From Acanthochromis polyacanthus (Eukaryota; Chordata; Actinopteri; Pomacentridae): a DNA stretch of 64,000 nt. The notes beneath the pieces were generated by a model. It searched no databases and was not told the DNA's origin. It saw nothing but the letters and a program-made list of their open reading frames with translations. Position numbers and translations under genes: made by a program. Within the stretch, counting starts at the first letter, position 1. Every line of letters starts with the position of its first letter. The stretch lies in NCBI RefSeq assembly GCF_021347895.1, contig NC_067117.1:33176067-33240066 (forward strand), given 5' to 3'. Below, piece after piece: positions 50,837-60,556 of the stretch.

Positions 50837-51337
50837 AAACTGAGAATCGGCTGCTTGCAACCACAAAACAACTGGAAGTTAAAGGTTTGCAGGAATTCAA
50901 TGATATTTCAGAAACAACTGCTCTCAGCTGCAGCACGAATTTATACGTTTGTCTGTACGTTAATGATTCTAAATGCTGAATAATACATGATGCATTAGGG
51001 CTGCATGATATTTCATTTCAGTGTCCACACTGACGCAAGATTAAATTAACTGAAGCACATCAGGCTACACTTTTTCTACTACTTGACACAAAGAAAACTC
51101 TCACGGTTCTCCTTTAGCACGACTGATCTATAACAGAAGTCCGACAACTGCATTTAGTCTGATTTTTTTAAGGCTTCTTTTGTTTTATTTTAAAAGAAAA
51201 CTTTATTTAAAAGACAGGATTTTGTGGACCTCCAGGCTCCACAAAAATGGCTGCAGTGCATGTAAAAGTACAAAACAAAAAAAACATCTGGTTTCAGGTC
51301 AATCTGACATTAGAACTCCTGATTTTCCTCTTTTCAA

Positions 51338-51539
51338 CCCCTTGATGCCTAAATGTATTTACACATACATAGAATAGATATAAAATAATTTAGGTCCCAC
51401 GAGAAACCAGTGCCTGCAAAAGGTTCCAAGGTACGTATTGAAGATGCACAAACTGGCATTGAGGGAATGGATGCACTACCTCAGCTCAGTCTGAATGAAA
51501 GCGGTACGATACGAATTCATGACGGTCGGCATCAAGGGG
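51338..51539. mobile_element. piggyBac-like MITE
   Basis: The ends CCCCTTGATGCC and GGCATCAAGGGG are inverted, flanked on the right by TTAA (51540-51543) and on the left by TCAA, a one-base decay of the piggyBac TTAA target. Length is about 202 bases. Confidence 0.6.
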
Positions 51540-51729
51540 TTAAGCTAGCATTTGGTCTCTCAGCTGATGGAGACTAGAAGCTTCTCTGAACCAGACGAGT
51601 AGCAGCTTCTACTGATGACTGTGAGGCGTTTAGGGAACATCTGGAAACTGTTGTGTGTGTAGATAAACAGACGTTCAGCCAGTGAGGAGATTTGGGTTCA
51701 GTTTAATTCATTTTCATCCTCTAGGACAA

Positions 51730-52121
51730 CAGTCTCCAATCATTTATTTAATACGGACCGCTTTCAAGCAAGACAGTTTTCTACAGACTGGCCATCGTGC
51801 ACATAACAAATAACCATTTTTATTTTGAAAATGTGTCCTAAACTAATTAAATTAGTTTTTATTTCTGAATATTTGTTTACTTTTTCTTCTGTCTCAGCCT
51901 CTTCCTATTTTCAAAGACACTCTTCAGAGACATTTGTTATTTACTAATTTTGGCAGTGGTTAGATTGAGGGCTTCATTTAATGGCGGAAAACAATTACAG
52001 ACGGAAGTGACGGGAAGATGGTGTAGTCGTTTTTCAAAGTTAAATATCCTGTCGACGCCAACAAAATAGAAAACAAAACATTTTTATTCTTTGTGTGTGG
52101 CCCCGTGGTTGGGGACCACTG
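51730..52121. mobile_element. hAT-type non-autonomous element, aged
   Basis: The left end CAGTCTCCAATCA and the right end TGGTTGGGGACCACTG resemble the CAGTGGTCCCCAACC ends of a widespread hAT group. GGACCG occurs near the left end and TGGCCCCG near the right. No matching 8-bp duplication is left. Confidence 0.55.
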
Positions 52122-53189
52122 CTTCGGTTGAGTATTATTATTATTATTATAAGTCTGCTTTTGATGCAGATTTCACATGAGCAGGAATGTAGCACTATGT
52201 GGAACTGAAAGCAGAACTCTGTTTATAGAAAAGTTAATATCCAATACAAAGATTTTGTCCTCAAAAATCTATGAATAATTTTGATAAACATGATCTCAGT
52301 TTTGGTCAATACTAACTTATCATTGTGTCCATTAGCCTTTATCAGTTGTATGGAAATATTTCAACTACAGAAAAGACGACGTTCAATAAAAAGCAAATAT
52401 TTATATATATTCACTGCTCTCTTTTTTACTTAAACTGTTCTATTTGCTACAAACAGTGCTACAAACACTGTAAATTTCCCCGCTGTGGGATCAATAAAGG
52501 TTTAATCTATCTATCTAGGTTCTCTTGTCTGTAGTTGTTTGATGATTTAAATCAGCAGCTCTGTACAGGAGAAAAGATCTGAATGAATCCAAAAATAATA
52601 AAAACTATTCTAGATGTCTTTTTAAAGACACTTTCTATGCAGATACCCTCTCCTACAAAATGAACCCAATTCGTCTAGAAAGATTCACTCTTTCCTAATG
52701 AAGTTATTCAAAACATCTGCTGAATAAACGCAATTTTTGTCTTCCGATAACATGCAGAATTCAAATGAATCCGAGGAAAATACTGCCAAGCCATTAGCTT
52801 CCATGCTAGATTAGCTGTTAGCATCAACATGGAGGTGGATAAAACTGCTGAGGAACCATTCAGATAAAAACTACTCAGCCAGGCTTAAAACAGTAAAATG
52901 GGCCAACACAACATAATTCTAACAGGTTTAACATAATCATGAAAATTTAATATTTAAATCCAGATTCATGATCCTGCAAGCCAGAAAGCAGCAGCTGTCC
53001 AGACAAGACACAAATAAATTGCGAGCTGGGGTGGTAGTTTCATTTTAGTTGAAGCACAAACTTGAATTTTTACATATCTCACATTGAAGATGTCACACGA
53101 AACCAACCTAAAGAAACCAGAGACCCCTTAACCCATCATCAGACAAGTTTCTATCATCAGACAGTGAAGAGCAGGCAGTCAGAGAGAGC

Positions 53190-54355
53190 TGATCGCAGTG
53201 AGGAATGTCCTTTTATTAACCAAAGCAAAGGAGACTCCACATCATGTATGGTTATTCCATCATACAAGTTTGTTCACACTGACAATAGAAACAAAAATGA
53301 GCTTAAAGGTGGGAAACATCCAAAACATTACCAAACATACAAACAGCAAAAAAAAAAAAGCTACCAAACTAAAAACACTACAGACTTCATCTCGGCGCTC
53401 TACAGTCCAAACATCTACTGAGCATGTGCTGTGGAAAAGGGAGGAGTTTAGGGCGTCATTGTTCAAACACGGCAACGTCATAAAAAGGAGACAAATGAAA
53501 AGAATTCAGCAGCCCTATAAATAAAAACATGATTCAGCAATCTGTCCATCCCACATCCTCTCCATGGCAACAGAGAATCGTGTTGACATTTTTACCATAG
53601 CAACAGTGTCAGCCTTTTACAATTGCAACAGAGCTTGATGTCAGTATAGTTTCTTACCACAGCATGTCAACATTTCACCATAGCAACAGAGCATAAACAT
53701 TTGAACAGGGCAACATAGCTTTCTATCACAATTTTACCATAGCAACATGGAATGTGAAGACTGTATCATAGCAACAAAGCACTGTAGCAGAAAGGCTTTT
53801 CATCTACAGCATGTTTAAGCATTGCAACAGATTTTACCATAGCAACAGAACATACAAGTTTTTGTCATGGCTGTTCGTCACTTTACCTTAGCAACAGAGC
53901 AGGTTAAGATATTACCATAGCAACAGAGCATGATGAAAATTTGAAACCACAGCAGCACAGCAACAATGTTTGTCAGCCACTTTACAGTGATCATGTTACC
54001 ATAGCAACAAAACAGGTGAGCATGATGAGACTGTCAGCTCCGACATGATTGGACAAAAAGCTGCACCATCACCAGTTTGTGCTATCAAAGTCAGTGAAGC
54101 AGCTGCAGAAAAGAGCAAAGTCTGGACCACAGCCCTACTGGACATACTGTAGGGCAGGAGGCTTACCTACCAATATCTACACTCAGGGGCAGGAGCTTCA
54201 ACAGTGACTGACAGTGGATAGGGCAAGGTTTAAAGTGGATTTTGACTGTTGAGTTTAGTCCAGAATCTGGTACAGAATGAGTTGATTTTGTTTCACTTAG
54301 TTAATGTAGGTAGCAGTAAAATCCTACATACAGTCTGCCTGTGTCAGGTGGTGTT
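53190..54355 (-). other. rbm12: Probable rbm12 3' UTR
   Basis: No coding sequence follows the rbm12 stop codon. The first AATAAA on the minus strand after the stop that I noticed is at 53212-53217, giving a 3' UTR of roughly 1.15 kb. It contains the repeated CCATAGCAAC motifs listed separately. The end point is inferred from the signal only. Confidence 0.4.
53591..54008. repeat. Cluster of X-box-like CCATAGCAAC repeats
   Basis: About ten imperfect copies of a motif close to TTTACCATAGCAAC occur at irregular spacing of roughly 30-60 bases. The clearest are near 53591, 53673, 53733, 53764, 53833, 53882, 53911 and 53995. The copy at 53995-54008 reads GTTACCATAGCAAC, which fits the RFX X-box consensus GTYNCCATRGYAAC. 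Intervening sequence is not conserved between copies, unlike a simple minisatellite. Other copies retain mainly the CAT-AGCAAC half. Confidence 0.6.
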
Positions 54356-57058
54356 TTAACCCAGGCTTATCTTGACCTTGCGAGCTCCAATAGGTCGGTC
54401 ATTGAGATCCATGACTGCCGCAGCAGCCTCCTCATGACTCTGGAAGGCCACCATGGCCTCACCAGTTGGCAGGCCCTTTTCACTAAACTGTAAGCAGACT
54501 GAGCCTGGCAAGACCTGGTAACCGTAAAAGAAGTCCATGATCTCATCAACAGTTACTGTGAACGGCATGTTCTGAAGTTTTACAATTGTCGGACCAGCAG
54601 CACCACGTTGACCGTTGGGATTGTTGGATCCTCCGGGAGCCGGCTGGTTGCGAATCCCTTCAGCTCCAGGAGTGAACCCCTGCTGTCCGCTGGCTGCCCC
54701 ACTCCCTGGACGCCCCTGGTTGTTGTTGGCTCCTCCTCCCCGACTCTGTCCTCCTCCACTTCCTTTTCTGTTGGCATTGTCAAAGGGCACCAAGCCTCTT
54801 AGCCCATCTTGGCTGAACGGAGCTCCAGCTGCAGAACCAGGTCGAAAAGCTGGTGGTTCCAAGATTGGCGCTCCAGGAAGACCAGCAACCAGAGGTGGAG
54901 CTACTCCCAGATTTACGTCCCCGAGCCCTGCAGCCAGCGGGGGCAGAGGAGGAGGGCCTGCCAGCCCGTTGCCGGGGGCTGAGAATGGAGAAACAAAGGG
55001 GGCATTGTTGAGGTTCCCCATGGTGTTTCTGAGAAAGTTAAACTCCTCCCCACTAATTCCAGCAAATGGGTTGATCTGCGGCTGTTGGGAACTGGGCTGG
55101 ACTTGCTGGTGCTGGTTCTGGTTATGATTCTGTTGGTTCTGGTTGCGTTGGCCCCTCTTGTTTTGAGGTGGAGGATTTCTCTCAATTTCCTTCATCTGAT
55201 CAAAGGTCACCAGGTGGACAAAGGCATCGCGGCCGTTGAGTTTTTGACGGTGCAATCTTTCGGCTTTGCGGCCATCTTCCTCAGTTCGTAGCTGGAAGAT
55301 AGCCTGCCCTAAACCGTTGCCATGGCTATCTGTCAAGACCTTCAGGGTGTCCTCATAGAGTCCGATGCCCTCCAGGAAGGCACGAACATCTTTCTTGGAG
55401 ACATTATAAGGGATGTTGGTGATGTGAGCACAATTCCTGGGAGCTTTCATGCCATCCTGGTTCTTGCCATCACCCTGTGCTTCACGTTTGCGGATGGCAT
55501 CAATCTTTTCAAGCATTCCCTTTCGGTTTATTGGGTGAACTTGGATGAAGCGGGTGCCCATGTACTGCATGTGAGCACCCAGAGCACTTTTGTAGTCCTG
55601 TTCTGATTTGAACTCAAGGAAACCCTCTCCTGTGGCTCGACCGTTGGGTCCATAGGCGATGTAGATGCTGTCTTCCATGATGGCTAGATTCTTGAAGAAT
55701 TCCATAATTTGTTTCTTGTCTGCCTCGTAGGGAAGACCCTTTAGATAGACACAAAACTCTTGCCGATGGGGAGATCGCGACCTTCCTCGCTGGTCCCTGG
55801 CTCCTGACCCAGCATTGCCACGACGGTGCTGCTGGTCTTGCAACTCGTTGCTGTTGTTTGATTTGCTGCTGTTGTGCGGGACATGACCTGTCCCATTGTC
55901 ACCGAGGCTAACCCACTGACGCTCAGAGCCTGGAGTGATCTCAATGAATCTCTGGCCCATCATGCCACCTCCCCGCTTCACAGCCTCAAAACTGTCTTGG
56001 GGTGAGAAGAATTTGACCATAGCCCTGCCACTTGGCCGACCCTGTCCGTCCCTCAGGAGGCGAACCCCATCCACCCCCAGACCCCGAAAAAACTCCCTGA
56101 CTTCCACCTCTGAGCAGGAGAACGGGAGGTTCTGCAGGAGAATAAACAGCTCGTCTGGATTAGCCGGGCCTACCCCAGTGGCGGCAGCAGCGGCAGCCTT
56201 CATGTGGGCCTGAAGATTTAGCGAGGCCAGAGGGGAAAGTGGGTTGAACAGCATTGGGTTGGGGGTTCCAAGAGGGAGGCCAGAAGCCAGTCCTGCTGGA
56301 GGAGGTAGGGACGGGTTGAAGGGAGGCAGTGAGGACATGTGGGGGAGGTGGGACATTGGAGGCACTGGAGGACCTTGGGACAGTGGGGAGACGGTAGGGA
56401 CAGGTGGGAGGGAAGACACTGGTGGAGGGACTGGAATGGTGGGCAGGGTGGGCATTGGGGGCATGGAAGGCATGCTGGGAAGTGGAGGGATGGGTGGGGG
56501 ACCTGCGCTGAGTGAAGCCAGAGCTGTGGTGATTGTCGGAGCAGAGCTGTAGCTGTTGGGGAAGCTGGGCACTACGCTGGCCAAGCTGGCAGCTGCCTTG
56601 TTGCTTGGCGGCTCCTGAGATGAGCTTGCGGCTGTCACAGAGGCGGGGGTGCTGAAGCCCTGGTTTCCATGGCTACCGCTTCTCCCCCCTGCCCCAGACT
56701 GCACTGTGGGTATGGGGGCAGTGCCCGCTTGGCGGTTAACATTCCCCGCTGTAGGTGCAGCCATCTCCACAGCACCTGCTCCAGCCTCAAATCTGCGGCG
56801 GCTGAGTTCGATCATGTTCTGCATTTCCGTCTTGCTGCTAAGCAACAGTGACACTTTGGACCCCTTTATGGCCCCGCCTGTTCGCATCATCCCAAGTCGA
56901 GCATCCTCGTCAGTGGCAAAGACGATGAAGGCCTCACCATGTTCACCACCCACGATGTGCACTCCCCCGTCGGGAATGGTGAGGCCAGAGAAGAAGTGTC
57001 TGATGTCCATGGTGCCAGCTACTATGGGCAGACCCTGCAGCCTGATGACTACCGCCAT
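54356..57058 (-). CDS. rbm12: RNA-binding motif protein 12 (SWAN), single coding exon, 900 aa
   Basis: Rbm12 is a nuclear RNA-binding protein with several RRM domains; human RBM12 is about 930 aa and is also encoded in one exon. The open frame of 900 codons ends in TAA. RRM1 spans about 2-78 (AVVIRLQGLP, GEAFIVFATDEDAR). A proline-rich block spans about 187-280 with repeated PPMP/PPLP motifs. RRM2 spans about 303-377 (ELFILLQNLPFSCSEVEV), RRM3 about 434-510 (FCVYLKGLPYEADKKQI), RRM4 about 542-620 (NCAHITNIPYNVSKKDV) and RRM5 about 823-900 (TIVKLQNMPFTVTVDEIM), with the last RRM at the extreme C-terminus as in the family. An Asn/Gln-rich stretch (about 633-665) and a Gly/Asn-rich linker (about 765-822) separate RRM4 and RRM5. 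The start ATG lies 28 bases after a splice acceptor, matching a gene whose leader is spliced and whose coding part is not. RBM12B is the alternative; the RRM sequence and the cpne1 neighbour favour rbm12. Confidence 0.97.
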   Translation of the reverse strand: MAVVIRLQGLPIVAGTMDIRHFFSGLTIPDGGVHIVGGEHGEAFIVFATDEDARLGMMRTGGAIKGSKVSLLLSSKTEMQNMIELSRRRFEAGAGAVEMAAPTAGNVNRQAGTAPIPTVQSGAGGRSGSHGNQGFSTPASVTAASSSQEPPSNKAAASLASVVPSFPNSYSSAPTITTALASLSAGPPPIPPLPSMPSMPPMPTLPTIPVPPPVSSLPPVPTVSPLSQGPPVPPMSHLPHMSSLPPFNPSLPPPAGLASGLPLGTPNPMLFNPLSPLASLNLQAHMKAAAAAATGVGPANPDELFILLQNLPFSCSEVEVREFFRGLGVDGVRLLRDGQGRPSGRAMVKFFSPQDSFEAVKRGGGMMGQRFIEITPGSERQWVSLGDNGTGHVPHNSSKSNNSNELQDQQHRRGNAGSGARDQRGRSRSPHRQEFCVYLKGLPYEADKKQIMEFFKNLAIMEDSIYIAYGPNGRATGEGFLEFKSEQDYKSALGAHMQYMGTRFIQVHPINRKGMLEKIDAIRKREAQGDGKNQDGMKAPRNCAHITNIPYNVSKKDVRAFLEGIGLYEDTLKVLTDSHGNGLGQAIFQLRTEEDGRKAERLHRQKLNGRDAFVHLVTFDQMKEIERNPPPQNKRGQRNQNQQNHNQNQHQQVQPSSQQPQINPFAGISGEEFNFLRNTMGNLNNAPFVSPFSAPGNGLAGPPPLPPLAAGLGDVNLGVAPPLVAGLPGAPILEPPAFRPGSAAGAPFSQDGLRGLVPFDNANRKGSGGGQSRGGGANNNQGRPGSGAASGQQGFTPGAEGIRNQPAPGGSNNPNGQRGAAGPTIVKLQNMPFTVTVDEIMDFFYGYQVLPGSVCLQFSEKGLPTGEAMVAFQSHEEAAAAVMDLNDRPIGARKVKISLG

Positions 57059-57086
57059 ACTGACTGCTAAACAACAGCCCTACAAC
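57059..57086 (-). other. rbm12: rbm12 5' UTR tail and splice acceptor
   Basis: On the minus strand a pyrimidine-rich acceptor (TTTCTCCCCAG) ends at 57087 and leaves 28 untranslated bases before the rbm12 ATG. This implies at least one leader exon at higher coordinates. I could not place that exon or its promoter in the 7 kb that remain upstream. Confidence 0.6.
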
Positions 57087-58141
57087 CTGGGGAGAAAGCA
57101 ACACTATTATCAGATCAAGAGCAGGAAAAGGGAGGCCAGTGGTTTCCAGATATTTTCTCAGTAAAGTTAGATATGAATTTGCAGGCCAATATAGGTGTTG
57201 ACACAACTTAAGGCCAATTCATGTTTTTTTGCATTCACAAGGGTACATGTATATGATGTCATCCACCCAAATCCAAACCCAAATTTGAGACAGTGCACAC
57301 CGTCTGCAGTGCAAATGGGTCAACCACACATGTACAAGGAAAAGAAAAGGTATCTAAAACAAATGCTTATGTAGAAGAGAGACTGTAGGAGGAAATTCTC
57401 CATCATCTAAACATTGATAATTCATCAATAAAAGAGATGTTACTGCAGTAGTTGCTGCAGGACTTCGGAAGAGCTTTGATTTGTACATGCTTTCCATCGA
57501 TGGAGCCCAAATTCTTTTCTCCAGAAATACTGTGTCAAGTCTGCCCACTATGCTTGGCACGCCTCAGGAATTATTACATTAAAACAGTGCTACAGCGTCA
57601 TCAGTAACCAGCTGCCGTATCTTGTGTGTTTTTTGTGTCCAATATGAGGATAAATGCGATTGTCCTTCCAGCAAACCTACGTGTAATTGTAGTACAAATA
57701 GAGCCATGTTCATGTTCACCATCTGCTTTCAAAAGCCACACTGGACTGCACAAATGGATGCAGAAAGCATGAATTGGCCCTTAGATTACAGCTTCTTCGG
57801 AATAACCCAGAGACGATTTAAAACTCTATACACCAAGTTTAGGTTCTAACATCTGGAAACCAGTGGTGTTTGGGGGAGGAGGGATTTTGCAAAATATAGA
57901 GAAAACTAGCACAAAGCTAAGCAAAAACGGTAGCCTTTACTCAATTTAACAGACTTGTTCTTCCTCAATGACGATTCATCCTTTTTTAAAAACACAACAG
58001 AAGCAATCTTAAGCATGAATATGGCGTCAGTGTCCAGTAACTTGTGCTGTAAAAAATACATGAAAGGAAATAAATAAGTGAGGGAATAGCATAGGTATCG
58101 AAAGGAAGGCTTAAGACCAATTCCGTCTAAATTCACCAATG
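57087..58141. other. rbm12 leader intron region
   Basis: About 1 kb between the rbm12 acceptor and the nested palindrome. A minus-strand frame at 57354-57560 (WAPSMESMYKSKLFRS) may be transposon debris but was not assigned. No promoter features were recognised. Confidence 0.35.
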
Positions 58142-58503
58142 GGGGTTGCAGCACCATTTTCAATTTGGCTTTGGAAGATAGTGGTGGGAGATCATGATAA
58201 TAAAAAAAACTGGATGTGCAAAATTACAGGCATCTACTGCCAGTAGTTTTTGAGTTATGGCATTTTCAAATTTTAATAATTCAGGCCAAAATGCCCTCCC
58301 TCCAATCCTCGCCTGGAATTTTTAGGTTTTAAAATGCTTATTTCTCTGCTTCTGAGCATCACAGAGACTTGAATTTTTTTCTCCAAGCTCTCTACATGTT
58401 GGTGATGTCCTAGAAACAACACACGCACTCAGGAGAAGTCTCCACAGAGCAGGGGGGCTTGTCCAAAATGTATAAATTATTTGTAAAAAAACACTCACGA
58501 GTA

Positions 58504-59072
58504 GGGTTAAGGGTGTTAAAAATACCAGAAATCTTACAGATTAATGTCTTAGCACCATTTAGTATTGCTCTACCAGACTGGCTTATAACTTATACAGGGG
58601 GAGCCCTCTAAGTACATTATTTAGAGAGATATGGACTGCTGAACATTGCCCCCCATGAAAAGTGCCTAATTTTCAAGGACCCTGAAGTCAATGTAGACAG
58701 GTGGTAGAGATCTGCAAATTTGCACAGAAACTCATCTATCCTCTTACTATAGCCATGCAAAGTCCCAACTTCTAGCCATCACTGCATCATGCTCAATTTT
58801 AACCTCAAACTAGGCCACTAGGTAGTCTCGAGTCTGAACATTACCTGTTATGCATATATAGTGTGCATATTTATGCTGGTGTGTACAACTGGAGTTGGAA
58901 AAATAATAGGCACTTTTCATGGGGGGGCAATGTTCAGCAGTCCATATCTCTCTAAATAATGTACTTAGAGGGCTCCCCCTGCATAAGTTATAAGCCAGTC
59001 TGGTAGAGCAATACTAAATGGTGCTAAGACATTAATCTGTAAGATTTCTGGTATTTTTAACACCCTTAAACC
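58504..59072. mobile_element. Inner palindromic (foldback) element
   Basis: Arms 58504-58672 and about 58901-59072 are near-perfect inverted copies beginning GGGTTAAGGGTGTTAAAAAT and running to the CATGAAAAGTGCC words. The loop is about 230 bases. It sits at the centre of the outer palindrome. Confidence 0.75.
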
Positions 59073-59309
59073 TACTCGCGAGTAGGGCTGGGTATCAATC
59101 TAAAAGTTTCAATATCAGTACCAATACTGATACTGTCACTTCAATACCGGTTCCTAAACGATACTTTTTTCGATACCAGTTTTACAATATATACTCTAAC
59201 AGAATGAAAATTGCATTACACATTACTTTTCACATCTTGAGTTTAATTTTCCAGTGATTTCCAGTGCAAAAGAACATTTGCAAGCAATGTACAGTTCAGT
59301 ACATTCTGA

Positions 59310-59853
59310 GCCACCTTCGCCCCCGGACCCTTCCTGGCCGACCCGGAGCCGGTCACGGCGCACCACCACGGAGGAAATGCGCCTGGCGGGGGACGGCCCG
59401 CACCTGGGGAGAGGTCCCGCGAGGGGATCCTCCCGCACCGAGCGGCTACCCCTGGTCCGCCAAGTTGAATCCCTCGGGCGGACTGCACGGACCCCACCCG
59501 TTTACCTCTTAATGGTTTCACGCCCTCTTGAACTCTCTTCAAAGTTCTTTTCAACTTTCCCTTAAGGCAGTGGTTCTCAACCCTGTTCCTCAGGACCCAC
59601 TGTCCTGCATGTTTTAGATGCTTCCCTGCTCCAACACACCTGATTCAAATGATCATCTCATCATCAGGCTTCTGCAGAGGCTTGATGACAAGCTGATCAT
59701 TTGAATCAGGTGTGTTGGAGCAGGGAAGAATCTAAAACATGCAGGACAGTGGGTCCTGAGGAACAGGGTTGAGAACCACTGCCTTAAGGTACTTGTCGAC
59801 TATCGGTCTCGTGCCGGTATTTAGCCTTAGATGGAGTTTACCACCCGCTTTGG
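59310..59853 (-). pseudogene. 28S rRNA fragment, interrupted
   Basis: On the minus strand, 59853-59790 reads AGCGGGTGGTAAACTCCATC, AAGGCTAAATACCGGCACG and AGACCGATAGTC, and 59567-59310 continues with GGGAAAGTTGAAAAGAAC, TTCAAGAGGGCGTGAAACC and GAGGTAAACGGGTGGGGTCC, then GC-rich D2 expansion sequence. These are the conserved 5' part of large-subunit rRNA. Only about 320 bases are present, with substitutions (for example CCTTAAGG for CCTTACGG), so it is not a functional gene. Confidence 0.9.
59568..59781. mobile_element. Foldback hAT MITE inside the 28S segment
   Basis: This 214-base unit has ends CAGTGGTTCTCAACC and GGTTGAGAACCACTG and is flanked by the 8-mer CCTTAAGG on both sides (59560-59567 and 59782-59789). 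Its two halves pair over nearly 90 bases (for example CTCCAACACACCTGATTCAA against its complement), so it could fold into one long hairpin. CAGTGGTTCTCAA ends with an 8-bp duplication are the hAT signature. Confidence 0.93.
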
Positions 59854-60556
59854 CATATACTGCACCGCACACTATTGGCGTCCATTTTACAAAAGTAGAG
59901 CCACGTTTTAGACCTCAGAGGCATCTTTTCCCACTTCGATGACACGCTACACAACTGCAGTAAAGTCAATGTACCTAACGTGAAACCTGTCTGTGAATGG
60001 GCGGGGTGTGCCACAGCATGTTTTTTCCGGCTTGCCGCAATCACGTGTAATGTTACAGCCAATCACAGGTTTGCTTTATCATAATCACGTGATAAGTACC
60101 AGAACATGGAATCGAAAGACGAGGCTTATTTTGATACTCATTACTACCGAAACATTTCGGTCGGTGCCATTAAAGAACCGAAGTTTGGTACTCAGCCCTA
60201 CTCGTGAGTGGTTTTTACAAATAATTTATACATTTTGGGCAAGCCCCCCTGCTCTGTAGAGACTTCTCCTGAGTGTGTGTGTTGTTTCTAGGACATCACC
60301 AACATGCAGAAAGCTTGGAGAAAAATTTCAAGTCTCTATGATACCCAAAAGCAGAGATATAAGCATTTTAAAACCTAAAAATTCCAGGCGAGGATTGGGG
60401 GGAGGGCATTTTGGCCTGAATTATTAAAATTTGAAAATGCCATAACTCAAAAATTATTGGGAGTATAAGCCTGTAATTTTGCACACAAAGCTTTCTTATC
60501 ATGATCTTTCACCACAAGCACCCACAGTAAAATTGAAGATGGTGCTGCAACCACCT

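Larger units (their letters stand above)
46801..53189. other. Spacer between rbm12 3' end and cpne1 promoter
   Basis: About 6.4 kb with no supported gene. It holds the Tc1-like element E, two piggyBac-like MITEs and one hAT-type element. The rest is AT-rich, unique-looking sequence in which I see no splice-flanked coding frames. Confidence 0.5.
59085..60198. mobile_element. TIR element carrying a 28S rRNA segment
   Basis: The ends GGGCTGGGTATC and GGTACTCAGCCC are inverted and flanked by TA on both sides. The GGGCTGGGTATCGAT type of end is common among short fish DNA elements. The interior contains about 330 bases of 28S rRNA sequence in reverse orientation, split by a 214-base foldback insertion, plus words such as CGGTTCCTAAACGATAC and AAGAACCG near the ends. 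Confidence 0.7.
58142..60556. mobile_element. Outer palindromic element with nested insertions
   Basis: Arms of about 360 bases at 58142-58501 and 60198-60556 are inverted copies: GTTGCAGCACCATTTTCAAT on the left pairs with the reverse complement of ATTGAAGATGGTGCTGCAAC on the right. The arms meet at a CTACTCG/CGAGTAG centre. Between them lie an inner palindrome (58504-59072) and a TIR element with 28S sequence (59085-60198). No transposase is visible. The superfamily is unknown. Confidence 0.7.

Noticed and set aside
54615..57164. Frames of 100-170 codons on the plus strand over rbm12
   Set aside because: They are shadows of the GC-rich rbm12 coding exon and have no domain of their own.
59243..59565. 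Overlapping open frames of about 100 codons on both strands
   Set aside because: They are translations of the GC-rich 28S rRNA fragment.
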